DNA of 64,000 bases from Paraliobacillus ryukyuensis (GCF_003315295.1 NZ_QNRI01000003.1:1-64000); one strand, 5' to 3'. Numbered from the stretch's first letter, positions 45,433-55,000 are shown. Numbers and translations: made by a program. The notes: a model not told the origin generated them from the sequence alone.

Positions 45433-46524
45433 CTACTCTACCTCCTGTTTTGGATAGGCAATCACTTTGATATCAGATCCAATCTGTTCCATCGAGGCTA
45501 TCGTCAATTGCGTTGCATCAATCATATTTTCTGGTGAACGACCACCGACAACCGTTTTAGCATCGATTCCACCTAATAGTGTTGGCGCAATATACCAATG
45601 ACATGCTTGAAACAGGTTTTCTTTGACAAACGAACCGTGCACGGTACTTCCACCTTCAACATAAAGCGATTGAATGTCTAATTCCCCCAACTTATCGAGT
45701 AGTTCTGGAAGACGAATAGTAGGTGTTGATTGCTGCAACACAGTGATGTGAGGAAATGCATTTGCAAAAGCTTCAACGTTTACCTTACTTCCACACACAA
45801 TCCATGTTGGTGCCTCTTTGTCTTGTAATACGTTACTTGCTTGATTAATCGATAACTGGGTATCTAAAATAATGCGAATGGGATTTTTTCCACCTTGGGG
45901 CAGTCTGGTGGTTAACTGTGGGTTATCCTGTTGAACGGTATTCACGCCAACCATAATGGCATCATGAATGGCACGTTGCTTGTGCACATCTTTTCGTGCT
46001 GCTTCACCGGTAATCCATTTGCTGTCACCAGTTTTGGTAGCGGTCTTACCATCTAAGGTCATTGCAGCTTTTAAGGTGACATATGGTCGTTTGTGTTGCA
46101 TGTAAAAAAAGAAAGATTTATTGATTGCTAACGCTTCTGCTTCCCTGATTCCAACTTCGACTTCAATTCCTGCTTGTTTTAGCTTTTTTATCCCTTCTCC
46201 TGCGACACTCGGATTGGGATCGACACAAGCAATGTAGACTCTTTTCACTTGATGCTCAATTAGTAAATCTGCACATGGTGGTGTTTTACCATGATGTGAA
46301 CATGGTTCTAATGTGACATATACGTCTGCACCGATGGCATCATCACCCGCTTGTTCGATGGCAATCACTTCTGCGTGTGCCAGACCAGCCCGCAAGTGAC
46401 TTCCCATTCCAACTATGCGTCCATCCTTGACTACCACTGCACCAACAGATGGGTTCGGACTGGTTTGACCAATTGTGCTTTTTGCTAATGTCAAAGCGAT
46501 ATTCATATATTCTTCTTTTGTCAT
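45433..46524 (-). CDS. ribD: riboflavin biosynthesis deaminase/reductase RibD
   Basis: A 363-residue bifunctional enzyme. The N-terminal deaminase has the zinc motif HAEVIAIEQA and PCSHHGKTPPCADLL. The C-terminal reductase has KAAMTLDGKTAT, DSKWITGEAAR and the ending YVEGGSTVHGSFV. It is the first gene of the rib operon. The ATG at 46524 (AAGGAG 9 nt upstream) is preferred to the ATG two codons before. It is controlled by the FMN riboswitch and terminator upstream. Confidence 0.97.
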   Translation of the reverse strand: MTKEEYMNIALTLAKSTIGQTSPNPSVGAVVVKDGRIVGMGSHLRAGLAHAEVIAIEQAGDDAIGADVYVTLEPCSHHGKTPPCADLLIEHQVKRVYIACVDPNPSVAGEGIKKLKQAGIEVEVGIREAEALAINKSFFFYMQHKRPYVTLKAAMTLDGKTATKTGDSKWITGEAARKDVHKQRAIHDAIMVGVNTVQQDNPQLTTRLPQGGKNPIRIILDTQLSINQASNVLQDKEAPTWIVCGSKVNVEAFANAFPHITVLQQSTPTIRLPELLDKLGELDIQSLYVEGGSTVHGSFVKENLFQACHWYIAPTLLGGIDAKTVVGGRSPENMIDATQLTIASMEQIGSDIKVIAYPKQEVE

Positions 46525-46552
46525 TTGCATCCACTCCTTCTTGTGGAAGCAT

Positions 46553-46583
46553 CAAAAAACCCCAGATTACAATAAATCTGGGG
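46553..46583 (-). terminator. FMN-riboswitch expression-platform terminator
   Basis: CCCCAGATT and AATCTGGGG form a perfect 9-bp stem followed by six Ts on the minus strand, between the FMN aptamer and ribD. It should form when FMN is bound. Confidence 0.92.
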
Positions 46584-46639
46584 CTTGATTAGCGTTAGCA
46601 AATACACATAACCAAATGGCTATGCCTTACTCGTTTCTT

Positions 46640-46788
46640 TTCCTTTTCCCATCCAGACTTTAACTGTCGGCTTTGGAATTTCACCAAATCCACCTTCACA
46701 CGACTCGTGCTCCGGGTCACGGACTGAAAATAGTTACACTATTTATCACCGTCGGTCGGGAATTGCACCCTGCCCCAAAGGAATTCCT
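46640..46788 (-). promoter_or_regulatory. FMN riboswitch (RFN element)
   Basis: The minus strand carries the RFN signature in order: GGGGCAGGGTG, AATTCCCGACCGACGGT, AGTCCGTGACCC, GGTGGATTTGGTG, AATTCCAAAGCCGACAGT, AAAGTCTGGATGGGA. These are the conserved junction and loop parts of the FMN aptamer. It sits upstream of ribD with a terminator between, the usual arrangement for transcription attenuation of the rib operon. Confidence 0.97.
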
Positions 46789-46876
46789 ATTCGATTGCTC
46801 ATATTGTAGCATACTTTATTTACGAATGCACTGTAAATTGCTTCTTGTGTTCATTTCTAATTTGTGGTATCTTATT

Positions 46877-46894
46877 GTTAAATAAATTTAACCG
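46877..46894. promoter_or_regulatory. operator of the ArsR-like gene (GTTAA-N6-TTAACCG)
   Basis: GTTAA-ATAAAT-TTAACCG lies in the spacer between a possible -35 (TTGTTA, 46875-46880) and -10 (TAAAAT, 46897-46902) of the regulator gene. The same architecture recurs before the MFS gene at 47612-47631. Binding by the encoded regulator is inferred. Confidence 0.55.
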
Positions 46895-46920
46895 TGTAAA
46901 ATCAATAACTATAGGATGAT

Positions 46921-47550
46921 ATGATAAGTATGAAACCAATGCTAACGTTACAGACACATGAACAATTAAAAGCAATGAGTGATCCACTTCGATCGAAAAT
47001 GATGATGTTATTAATCGAGCGTCCGTTTACTGGCCAGCAACTTGCGGCAGAATTAAATTTATCTCGCGCCAAAGTACATTATCACTTAAAGGAATTAGCT
47101 AAAAACAATTTAATTACCATTGTACGAACAGAAGAAAAAAACGGCATTGTCCAAAAGTTTTATCAATCCGTTGCGAGTGGTTTTGTTCCCGATCCAACTT
47201 TGTTGCCACACAAAGAAGAAATGGGTGAGGTTACCCGAAGTTTTGCGCTTGAATCCGTTGAACGAACAAGAAAAAATATTATTAGCGCACCTGAAGAAGC
47301 ATTTCAAGAACATGTTAGCGAAGATCCTACGGAATGGCCATTTATGATACCTATGATTGAAGTTACGGCAACAAAAGAAGATTATCAAAAGTTCAACAGA
47401 GGATTTCATCAGTTAGTCAACGAGCTTAGACAGAATGCCAAACAAGCTGAACAAAATCCATCAGCTAAACTGTACCGTATCGATCTCTTTGCATTTCAAA
47501 TTGAAGAAAGTAACTTTGTTAGAGAGCAAGATGAAGATGATGAAAATTAG
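46921..47550 (+). CDS. ArsR-like winged-helix transcriptional regulator
   Basis: A 209-residue regulator with an N-terminal ArsR/GntR-like wHTH: HEQLKAMSDPLRSKMMMLL, then the recognition region LAAELNLSRAKVHYHLKEL and a wing. The C-terminal 120 residues form an uncharacterised helical ligand or dimer domain. The start may be this ATG or the ATG three codons on; AGGATGAT is upstream. It is followed by an MFS transporter, and both promoters share one inverted repeat, so it probably represses itself and the transporter. Confidence 0.88.
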   Translation: MISMKPMLTLQTHEQLKAMSDPLRSKMMMLLIERPFTGQQLAAELNLSRAKVHYHLKELAKNNLITIVRTEEKNGIVQKFYQSVASGFVPDPTLLPHKEEMGEVTRSFALESVERTRKNIISAPEEAFQEHVSEDPTEWPFMIPMIEVTATKEDYQKFNRGFHQLVNELRQNAKQAEQNPSAKLYRIDLFAFQIEESNFVREQDEDDEN

Positions 47551-47570
47551 TATGTGGTAGTGAAAAATAT

Positions 47571-47599
47571 TTAATCTGTTAGATCAACTAACAGATTAA
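47571..47599. terminator. hairpin after the ArsR-like gene
   Basis: TTAATCTGTTAG and CTAACAGATTAA form a perfect 12-bp stem with a 5-nt loop. The T run after it is only three bases, so it may terminate weakly or act as RNA structure. Confidence 0.5.
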
Positions 47600-47611
47600 T
47601 TTCAAATCCAA

Positions 47612-47631
47612 CGGTTAATTTATTTTAACCG
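47612..47631. promoter_or_regulatory. operator of the MFS gene (CGGTTAA-N6-TTAACCG)
   Basis: A perfect 7-bp inverted repeat with 6-nt spacer, overlapping a possible -35 (TTAATT, 47615-47620) that is 17 nt from TATTAT (47638-47643). Its right arm TTAACCG and left core GTTAA, with the same spacing, also occur upstream of the ArsR-like gene. Confidence 0.6.
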
Positions 47632-47659
47632 AATAATTATTATAAACTGGAGTGATTAT

Positions 47660-48934
47660 ATGTATTTACTTTGGAAAAATCGGAACTTTCTTTTCTTATT
47701 TTTAGGAAGGCTCGTCACCAATGTCGGTGACAGTATCTATTACGTTGCAGCTATGTGGCTCGTCTATGACCTCGGTGGTTCAGCTTTTTACTCTGGTCTC
47801 GCTGGTTTTCTAACGCTATTACCAGTGGCATTGCGGTTTCTCACCGGTCCTTTTGTTGATCGTTGGAATATTCGAACAACCTTAATTACAACACAATTGT
47901 TGCAATGCGGTTTGATTTTAATTATTCCTTTTGCATATTACTTCAATATCCTTAGTGTTGAATTGATCTTACTTATCATGCCGGTTGTTTCCTTTATTGA
48001 ACAGTTTGCATATCCAGCGCAAACCAAAGCATTACCAACTATTTTGACCAAAAAAGAATTACTGAAAGGTAACAGTTTATTTTCTGTGGCCTACCAAGGC
48101 GTAGACCTAATCTTTAATAGTGTATCAGGTATATTAGTAGCAATTGTTGGAGCCGTTAGTCTATTTCTAGTTGATTCGGTCACTTTTGCAGTTGCAACAT
48201 TATTATTTGCATTAATAAAATTGCCTGCTGTAAACAGAGAAAAACCCCAATCTAAACAAACAGTCAAGCAAGCTACTGCTAGCTACTTTCACTCGCTTAA
48301 AGAGGGGATAACGATTGTGTTTCGTTCGTTATTTGCAACTTTTTTATTGGCAGCTATTTTCGCCAACTTTGCAATTGGGGCTGCTCAAGCAGTACTACCA
48401 GCTTTTGCTGATATGCAAGGAGGAGCTTATCTATATGGACTTTACTTAACCGCCATGTCAGGTGGAGCGTTAATAGGAGCACTAAGTAGTAGTTGGTTTG
48501 GTAGATTTGCAGTAGGTAAATTAGCGATCATATGTTTTTTCATTGGTGGTGGACTTTGGGTACTTGCACCTTTTATTCCAAATCAGATATTAGGAATAGT
48601 ATTATTTGGAAGTGCATGGGTTCCTGTCGGTGCAACGAATGTTATGTTTGCTTCTGTATCCCAAACCGTCATTCCGCACCATCTATTAGGCCGAGTCAAT
48701 GCCGTTTCAGGAAGCATGAGTGTAATCGCCATGCCAGTCGGATCACTCGTCGGGGGAGCGTTGGCTAGTACAATCTCACCAATGATTATTTTCTCAATCA
48801 CTGGGAGTGGGCTGTTGATCGTTGCCCTCGTATGGCTTGTCCATCCTGTTTTACGAACGTTACCAAAGACAGATTCAATCGATGCGGCCACATTTAGATT
48901 AGAGATCGATCAACAGCAGCACTCATTAAACTAG
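47660..48934 (+). CDS. MFS efflux transporter (DHA3-like)
   Basis: A 424-residue twelve-helix transporter of the macrolide-efflux-like MFS branch. Helix 1 has FLGRLVTNVGDSIYYVAAMWLV; the loop 2-3 motif is RFLTGPFVDRWNIRT; the second half has LLGRVNAVSGSMSVIAMPVGSLVGG. It probably exports a drug or other small molecule. It lies behind the ArsR-like regulator with a shared operator. Its TAG stop overlaps the stop of the convergent SgrR-like gene. Confidence 0.88.
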   Translation: MYLLWKNRNFLFLFLGRLVTNVGDSIYYVAAMWLVYDLGGSAFYSGLAGFLTLLPVALRFLTGPFVDRWNIRTTLITTQLLQCGLILIIPFAYYFNILSVELILLIMPVVSFIEQFAYPAQTKALPTILTKKELLKGNSLFSVAYQGVDLIFNSVSGILVAIVGAVSLFLVDSVTFAVATLLFALIKLPAVNREKPQSKQTVKQATASYFHSLKEGITIVFRSLFATFLLAAIFANFAIGAAQAVLPAFADMQGGAYLYGLYLTAMSGGALIGALSSSWFGRFAVGKLAIICFFIGGGLWVLAPFIPNQILGIVLFGSAWVPVGATNVMFASVSQTVIPHHLLGRVNAVSGSMSVIAMPVGSLVGGALASTISPMIIFSITGSGLLIVALVWLVHPVLRTLPKTDSIDAATFRLEIDQQQHSLN

Positions 48935-50688
48935 TTTTTGTACCATATCTCACTAAAATCCAGCCATCCTAAAGCATTCATAGAGACATTCTCAGCATAA
49001 GGTGGATAGATTGAAAATTGTTTAAGTCGATAAAGATGAACATGATTATTTTCGCGACAGAGATATTCTTCTTTTGTCTGTAAAAAATCAAGCAGAATTG
49101 AAATGGAAGTCGCCTTTTCTATTGCTTTTTCTATATCATGTTTATCTTTTATACTTAAATGCAATTGCATGAAGCTATGGTTACCTAAAAATGCTTGTAA
49201 ATAAGTTAATAACTCATCTTCCGCTGCCAGTTGCTCCCCTAAAAGTAAATCCGTGCTTTCTAATAATTGATCGTATAAGTTTTGATAGGGGAAAAACGTA
49301 GTTTTAACGTTCACTCCTATTTCATGTAATCTTTCTTGAATCCAAGTACCATCTAATTCGTTTCCCGCCCCTGTATAACCGATAAGGGATAACACTTCGC
49401 CAGCATAATTACTTTCTAATACTAATTTTTTAGCTGCTTCTAGATTGTGAGAAAGTCGCTTTTGCTCTAAATTTCTAATCAAACGCGATCCGGGAACAAA
49501 CCTATTTCCTCCTAGTTCTTGAATCATCTTTTCTTGATCAAGAGCAGTAACAATCGCTTTTCGTAATAGATCATCTGTCGCTAATGGTCCTTTTTTTCGA
49601 TTAAAGGTAAGTAATTTACTTCCTTCATCTATTTTTGTTTTTTGATGATAATGCGCCTCATCTTTCTTAACATATGGATAAGCAAAAAAATTTAATTGCG
49701 TTTGGTCTTTTATTGCATCACTTGAGCGATTATCATAAAGATTAGAAAAGAAATAAACTGTAACTTTATCCAGGAAAGGACGTTTATCAAAATAGGCTGT
49801 GTATGCTTGTAAACTAAGCTTATCTTTTGTATTTTCTGTTATTTGAAATGGCCCAGTTCCTATAGGCAATCTTGGATTTAACGAAATTGTTGATGGTACA
49901 ATACTGGCCCCTAATGTACTAAGTATCTGAGGTAAAAATGGCACTGAATGATTGCAAACAACCTTTATGGTGCGCGTATTAATAACTTGAACATTATGAA
50001 TGAAATTTGTCATCCAATGATAGGGTGATGTTGTTTTTCCGTGTCTACTTAAACTATATACTACATCACCAACAGTCATCTCCTTACCATTGTGAAAGAT
50101 TATCCCTTTCCTCAGGTAAAATATCCATTCTGTTGAGGAATGATTCGCTTCCCAAGTATGTGCAACATCTCCCCGATACATTTGGTTCACACGATCATAG
50201 TAAACTAAACGACTATACACGTAGTACATGATATGATTTTCTGTACGTCGATTAACAAAAAGCGGGTCTAAAATCGGAACAGGTCGATAAGATGGAAAAC
50301 GAAGTTGATCTTTTGTCTCTCGGTTATCTTGATAGGCTGTGAATAACCAATTAATAAATTGTTGATGGACATTTTGATTTGTTTGATATCGTTGTAAAAA
50401 CGAGATTGCCTCTTCGATGGAGTCATGTTCCACCTTTAACTTTACTTCCTCGATAATTGCATCATCTAATTCTTTCAGCAATGTCATTTGAGAATAGTTT
50501 CCCCTTCCTCTCCCTGCTCGCCAGCGAACCCAGCCTTTCTCTTGTAGTTTAGCTAAAATATGTTTTGTATTTCGATCTGTGCAATAAAAAACTGCTGAAA
50601 GATCTGAAATGGTTATATCAAAAGGAGTATGTAAAGCTTGATTAGGAAAAACCTTTATAAGTTGTTGATAATGTTCCATTATCTGCAA
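48931..50688 (-). CDS. SgrR-like one-component regulator (HTH plus solute-binding domain)
   Basis: A 585-residue protein with an N-terminal SgrR_N wHTH (ISDLSAVFYCTDRNTKHILAKLQEKGWVRWRAGRGRGNYS) and a C-terminal extracellular-type solute-binding domain of family 5 (SRLVYYDRV, WIFYLRKGIIFHNGKEMTVGDVVYSL, PIGTGPFQI). No signal peptide is present, so the binding domain serves as a cytosolic sensor. The start is a TTG with GGAGGTG 7 nt upstream. It is divergent from an MFS gene, its likely target; the ligand is unknown. Confidence 0.88.
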   Translation of the reverse strand: MQIMEHYQQLIKVFPNQALHTPFDITISDLSAVFYCTDRNTKHILAKLQEKGWVRWRAGRGRGNYSQMTLLKELDDAIIEEVKLKVEHDSIEEAISFLQRYQTNQNVHQQFINWLFTAYQDNRETKDQLRFPSYRPVPILDPLFVNRRTENHIMYYVYSRLVYYDRVNQMYRGDVAHTWEANHSSTEWIFYLRKGIIFHNGKEMTVGDVVYSLSRHGKTTSPYHWMTNFIHNVQVINTRTIKVVCNHSVPFLPQILSTLGASIVPSTISLNPRLPIGTGPFQITENTKDKLSLQAYTAYFDKRPFLDKVTVYFFSNLYDNRSSDAIKDQTQLNFFAYPYVKKDEAHYHQKTKIDEGSKLLTFNRKKGPLATDDLLRKAIVTALDQEKMIQELGGNRFVPGSRLIRNLEQKRLSHNLEAAKKLVLESNYAGEVLSLIGYTGAGNELDGTWIQERLHEIGVNVKTTFFPYQNLYDQLLESTDLLLGEQLAAEDELLTYLQAFLGNHSFMQLHLSIKDKHDIEKAIEKATSISILLDFLQTKEEYLCRENNHVHLYRLKQFSIYPPYAENVSMNALGWLDFSEIWYKN

Positions 50689-50922
50689 TTATCCACACCT
50701 CCACCATAGTTTTGGTTTCTAACAATCAATAATTGATTTCTAAGCTTTCATTTAAAAACAAAGAAAGGGATGAGAAATAAAAGGGGAAATATAATTGATG
50801 ATATTGTACACTTTTTTTCCTCTTTTAAAAAGCTAAAATCTTAGTTAAGGAGAAACAGTAGACTTTTTTACTTGTGCATTTTTAAATACGTTTCTTCCAA
50901 ACTATAATAGAAAGCTGGTTTT

Positions 50923-52156
50923 ATGATGATTCATTCAGCAAGAACTGAAGTAATCGGTATTGCCATATTAACCGGAATTGCTGTAATGGGAGATGCAATG
51001 TTATTTATTGTATTACCCATATACTGGGTGGATTTTGGCTTGACCGCAATCTGGCAGATTGGTGCCTTATTGTCGATTAATCGCTTTATCCGTTTACCAA
51101 TCAATCCATTAGTAGGTTATTTTTATCAACGATTTTCCTTACGAACTGGAATATGGATTGCTTTTATTTTAACCATCTTATCTACATTTTTCTTATGGTT
51201 TTGTGCATAACTTTTGGATTTTACTGTTAATGCGCATATTCTGGGGCATTGCTTGGTCATTAATACGACTTGGAGGTTTTTTAACTGTCATCACAATTAC
51301 GAAAGAAGATAGCCGTGGTCAATATGTTGGGTTATACAACGGGATATGGGGAATAGGTAGCCTACTAGGTATGTTAGGTGGTGGAATATTAATCACGTTT
51401 ACCTCTGTGTCTATGCTTTCCACTGTATTTTCTTTCATCGCTTGCATGGCATTGCCAGCCATTCCAGCACTCATACCAGTAATGAAAGAAAAAGAGACAA
51501 AGCAAAAAGAGACATCATCAGGCCTAATAACATCATCTTGGAAAACAACTCGAGTATTGATGGTTCTATTAACAAGCTTCACCATGGGTTTTGTTATTTT
51601 TGGGTTATTCTCTTCTACATTAAGTTCCATTATTGAACAGAACTATGTACAAACATGGAGTACTTTTTCTGTTACCATTAGTGCTGCAATGATCGCTGGC
51701 AGTATTCAAGCAATTCGCTGGGCATGGGAGCCATGGTTTGCACCGTTAATCGGGAAACAACTAGACAAAAATAAATCTCAGAATTTGATATTATATGCTG
51801 CTTTATTTGGTACAGGAATTGTATTTTTTATAATTGGTCAAGTCACTCATTTTCTAACATTGTGCACTTTATTGTTGGCCTTTCAGTTGATCTCGTCTAC
51901 CTTTGTCACAACATCGGATACACTTGCTGCAAAAGTTGCAAGCAAAACTAATCGCATTAAAGTAATGACAGCCCATACCGTCATGATTGATGTTGGCGCG
52001 GCATTAGGACCATTAATTTCCTTTGTTTTACTCGAGTACTTCACATTAACAACGGTCTATACAGTTGCAGCCATTCTAGTTATCTGTCTGGCTGGTGGGT
52101 GGATGATGTTTCATACCAAGAAACTAGCTTCTTATCCTGTTAATCATAAGTTTTAA
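50923..52156 (+). pseudogene. frameshifted MFS transporter
   Basis: Two overlapping frames (50923-51210 and 51203-52156) together encode one full MFS protein. The first gives helices 1-3 and stops at GCATAA in FLWFCA; the second, in the +1 frame, resumes with HNFWILLLMRIFWGIAWSLIRLG and covers helices 4-12. Loss of two bases or gain of one near 51200 would explain the break. A GTG at 51203 could allow coupled translation of the second part. It may be a true mutation, a sequencing error or, less likely, recoding. It is divergent from the SgrR-like regulator. Confidence 0.8.
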
Positions 52157-52665
52157 TGCGCTAACGTTTTTCCCATGATTATAAAAGGGCTTTCATTCTC
52201 TTGTGGATAAAAAGGGTTTTTTAATACACTCCATCCATGACTGTCATATAGTGCACGGGCAGGTTTGTTCTTTACTTTGGTTGTCAAAATAGCTGTGTGA
52301 TAATCAACATTATTTAATGAAGTGTCTAATAGTTGTTTTGCTAAGCCCTGTCCCCGATACTCAGGCAGGATCGCTAATTCCACTATTTCAAAACAATGAT
52401 GCAGCCACTCTTGTTTGCCAACTTCAGCTAACGCTCGGTTTAATAAATCGTGATAATACTGACCTGGTAATGACCGGTAGCCGTAAACAAAACCTACCGG
52501 GGCATTACTTTCATTCATAATAGCAAAAGCCGCATAACCTTCGTAATGAGCATGTCTCCAAAAACGATCAACAAGCTGATTGTCACCATTGTTCCATACT
52601 GTCCGATAGATGTCAGCAAGCTGCTTAATCGCCTGTCTTGTTTTCATCATCTGTCTTATTTCCAT
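52153..52665 (-). CDS. GNAT-family N-acetyltransferase
   Basis: A 170-residue acetyltransferase. The CoA-binding motif is VELAILPEYRGQGLAKQLL, and NKPARALYDSHGW forms motif B. The substrate is unknown. The ribosome site is weak (AAGGGATG about 11 nt upstream). Its 3' end overlaps the convergent MFS frame by 4 nt. Confidence 0.85.
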   Translation of the reverse strand: MEIRQMMKTRQAIKQLADIYRTVWNNGDNQLVDRFWRHAHYEGYAAFAIMNESNAPVGFVYGYRSLPGQYYHDLLNRALAEVGKQEWLHHCFEIVELAILPEYRGQGLAKQLLDTSLNNVDYHTAILTTKVKNKPARALYDSHGWSVLKNPFYPQENESPFIIMGKTLAH

Positions 52666-52701
52666 ATTTTAACACATCCCTTACTCAAAAGATAGAATAC
52701 A

Positions 52702-53259
52702 TTATACCCTCGTACTTTTGCGTACTAATTGGATTGTTTTATAGTAACTTGTCCTTAATATAACAAATAATAAATATCCGATTATAGCTCCAGTCGTGTT
52801 AAAAAATAAATCGTCCACCGTAGCCAATCGAGTTGGCGTAAAAAACATCTGAATTAATTCAATGGTTAAAGACGAAAAAAAGCCAAGCAATAAAATCACA
52901 AGAAAGTGGTTGGTGTGTTTAAATAAATAAGGGATAAACATACCGAGTGGCACAAATAATAAAATATTTCCTACTGTATAAAGTAATTTTAAAACGATAT
53001 AACCTTCTGCCATATGAAGTAGATTATAAAAAAGATGGGTATCGAAACGAATAGCACCATCTATCGCTATTTCATTGGTAAAATAGAAAGGTTCCATTGT
53101 CACATAAGAAACTGCTAATAAATAGACAAAAAATGCATTAAGGATAAATTCTCGTAAAAAATGAAAATAACGCTTACGTTGCAAATAGCGATGGCCTCTA
53201 TACCAAACCCAAAGTAGCGTAAGCATGGAATAAATTATAATTGGATTAAGATGAATCAT
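52702..53259 (-). CDS. VanZ-like membrane protein
   Basis: A 185-residue VanZ-family protein with five hydrophobic segments. The family core GNILLFVPLGMFIPYLF, then SLTIELIQMFFTPTRLATVDDLFFNTTGAIIGY is clear. VanZ gives low teicoplanin resistance in enterococci, but most homologues have no known role. The ATG at 53259 has GAGGAAGG upstream; the longer frame start has no ribosome site. Confidence 0.87.
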   Translation of the reverse strand: MIHLNPIIIYSMLTLLWVWYRGHRYLQRKRYFHFLREFILNAFFVYLLAVSYVTMEPFYFTNEIAIDGAIRFDTHLFYNLLHMAEGYIVLKLLYTVGNILLFVPLGMFIPYLFKHTNHFLVILLLGFFSSLTIELIQMFFTPTRLATVDDLFFNTTGAIIGYLLFVILRTSYYKTIQLVRKSTRV

Positions 53260-53428
53260 ACAGTTACCTTCCTCACCATTCATGACCTCAATCAACTAGT
53301 TCAAGTTTTTTATGTATTGTTGTATTAAGTTTATTTTGCTTGTTGTATATTATGAAGCCTATCATGATAAATAGATATAAAAATAGCACCCTGTTTTGGT
53401 GTAACAGGTATGCTAAAGGAGCACCTCG

Positions 53429-54343
53429 TTAATCTTCTCCAAGAATACGAACTTCTCGTTCTAAATCAACACCAAACTTTTCTTTAACTGTTCGCTGCAC
53501 CATCTCGATCACAGCAATATAATCAGTTGCTGTCGCATTGTTTTTGTTTACAATAAAACCTGCGTGTTTAGTCGAGACTTCTGCACCTCCAATGCCTTTA
53601 CCTTGGAGCTCACTATCTTGAATTAATTTACCTGCAAAATATCCAGCTGGTCGTTTAAAGACACTGCCACAAGAAGGGTATTCTAACGGTTGTTTGGATT
53701 CGCGTTTTTCTGTTAAATTCGCCATTGTTTCTTTTATCGTATTCACGTCACCAGGAAGCAAAGAAAAATGGGCTTCCAATACAATATAACCTTTTTCTGG
53801 GATATTACTAGTACGATAATCTAAAGCTAACTCAGAAGCTTGCAAGGTGAGTAATTGACCGTCTGGATCAACAACAACACATTTCTCTAAGCAGTCTTTA
53901 ATTTCCCCACCGTATGCTCCAGCGTTCATATATAATGCACCGCCAACCGTACCAGGGATACCACAGGCAAACTCAAGACCTGTTAGTTTTTCTTCTAACG
54001 CACGATAGGAAACATCGATAATACGGGCACCACTTTCAGCGATTAGCGTATTTCCTTCACGATAGATGTTTGTAAATTTTTTCGGACTCACGACAATACC
54101 ACGAATACCGCCATCACGTACGATTAAATTAGATCCATTCCCTAATAACGTAAAAGAAATGTTTGCTTGATTGGCATATCGTACGATTTTCTGTACTTCC
54201 GCTCTGTTTGCAGGCGTAACAAAAAAATCAGCGTTCCCACCTAACTTAGTATACAAATGCTTACTAAGTGGTTCATCTATAAATATATTTTCTTCAGCAG
54301 TAATTTGGCTTAATGCTTCCAAAACAGAAGGCTCATTCACCAT
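53429..54343 (-). CDS. murB: UDP-N-acetylenolpyruvoylglucosamine reductase
   Basis: A 304-residue FAD enzyme that completes UDP-MurNAc in the cytoplasm. Motifs: HLYTKLGGNADFFVTP, LLGNGSNLIVRDGGI (FAD), FACGIPGTVGGALYMNAGAYGGE, and the catalytic serine in YPSCGSVFKRP. It lacks the extra domain of type I enzymes, so it is type IIb as in Staphylococcus. The ATG at 54343 is 8 nt after AAAGGA; two other ATGs lie within four codons. Confidence 0.96.
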   Translation of the reverse strand: MVNEPSVLEALSQITAEENIFIDEPLSKHLYTKLGGNADFFVTPANRAEVQKIVRYANQANISFTLLGNGSNLIVRDGGIRGIVVSPKKFTNIYREGNTLIAESGARIIDVSYRALEEKLTGLEFACGIPGTVGGALYMNAGAYGGEIKDCLEKCVVVDPDGQLLTLQASELALDYRTSNIPEKGYIVLEAHFSLLPGDVNTIKETMANLTEKRESKQPLEYPSCGSVFKRPAGYFAGKLIQDSELQGKGIGGAEVSTKHAGFIVNKNNATATDYIAVIEMVQRTVKEKFGVDLEREVRILGED

Positions 54344-54448
54344 CATTATCATCCTTTAAATTGTCATTATGACATACACAAATTAAATTATAGCAGGAGA
54401 AGCTGTGATTAGCCAATATAGATTTTTGAAAGGTTTTGCAGATTAATG

Positions 54449-55000
54449 TCAAATAACTTTAGCACCCAGTGTGTTGGTGAAATGCCCAAGTGCCCAATCA
54501 TGCCCTTGTTGGTCAAAGCTTGCTACTGCATCTTGATAAATGACGATACGAAAACCTTTATTATATGCATCAATAGCGGTATGTAATACACAAATATCAG
54601 TACACACTCCGACAATATGCACTTCTTCAATACTTCGTTCACGCAACTTAATTTCTAAGTCTGTTCCTGCAAAAGCACTGTAGCGCGTTTTATCCATATA
54701 ATATACGTGATCAAGATCTTTTATCTCTTCATAGAGGTTTTGTAATTCGCCGTAAAGCTCACGACCTTTTGTGCCCTTGATATTATGCGGTGGAAACAAT
54801 TCTGTTTCTGGATGATAGGTGTCTCCTTCATCATGTCCATCCACTGCAAAAACAACATATTCGTCTAGCGATTCAAATTCTTTCGTTAAAGCGACAATAC
54901 GTTCTTCAATAGCTTGCCCTGGTTCGCCACAAGTAAGACTGCCATCTTCTGCAACAAAATCATTCGTATAATCTACATTGATTAATGCTCGTTTTAACAT
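54449..55000 (-). CDS. pncA: nicotinamidase (PncA-like cysteine hydrolase)
   Basis: A 183-residue isochorismatase-fold amidase. The triad Asp10 (INVDYTNDF), Lys104 (YMDKTRYSAF) and Cys133 (VGVCTDICV) is complete, and the metal ligands lie in VDGHDEGDTYHPE. It converts nicotinamide to nicotinate in NAD salvage. The ATG at 55000 follows AGGAGG by 8 nt. Confidence 0.92.
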   Translation of the reverse strand: MLKRALINVDYTNDFVAEDGSLTCGEPGQAIEERIVALTKEFESLDEYVVFAVDGHDEGDTYHPETELFPPHNIKGTKGRELYGELQNLYEEIKDLDHVYYMDKTRYSAFAGTDLEIKLRERSIEEVHIVGVCTDICVLHTAIDAYNKGFRIVIYQDAVASFDQQGHDWALGHFTNTLGAKVI

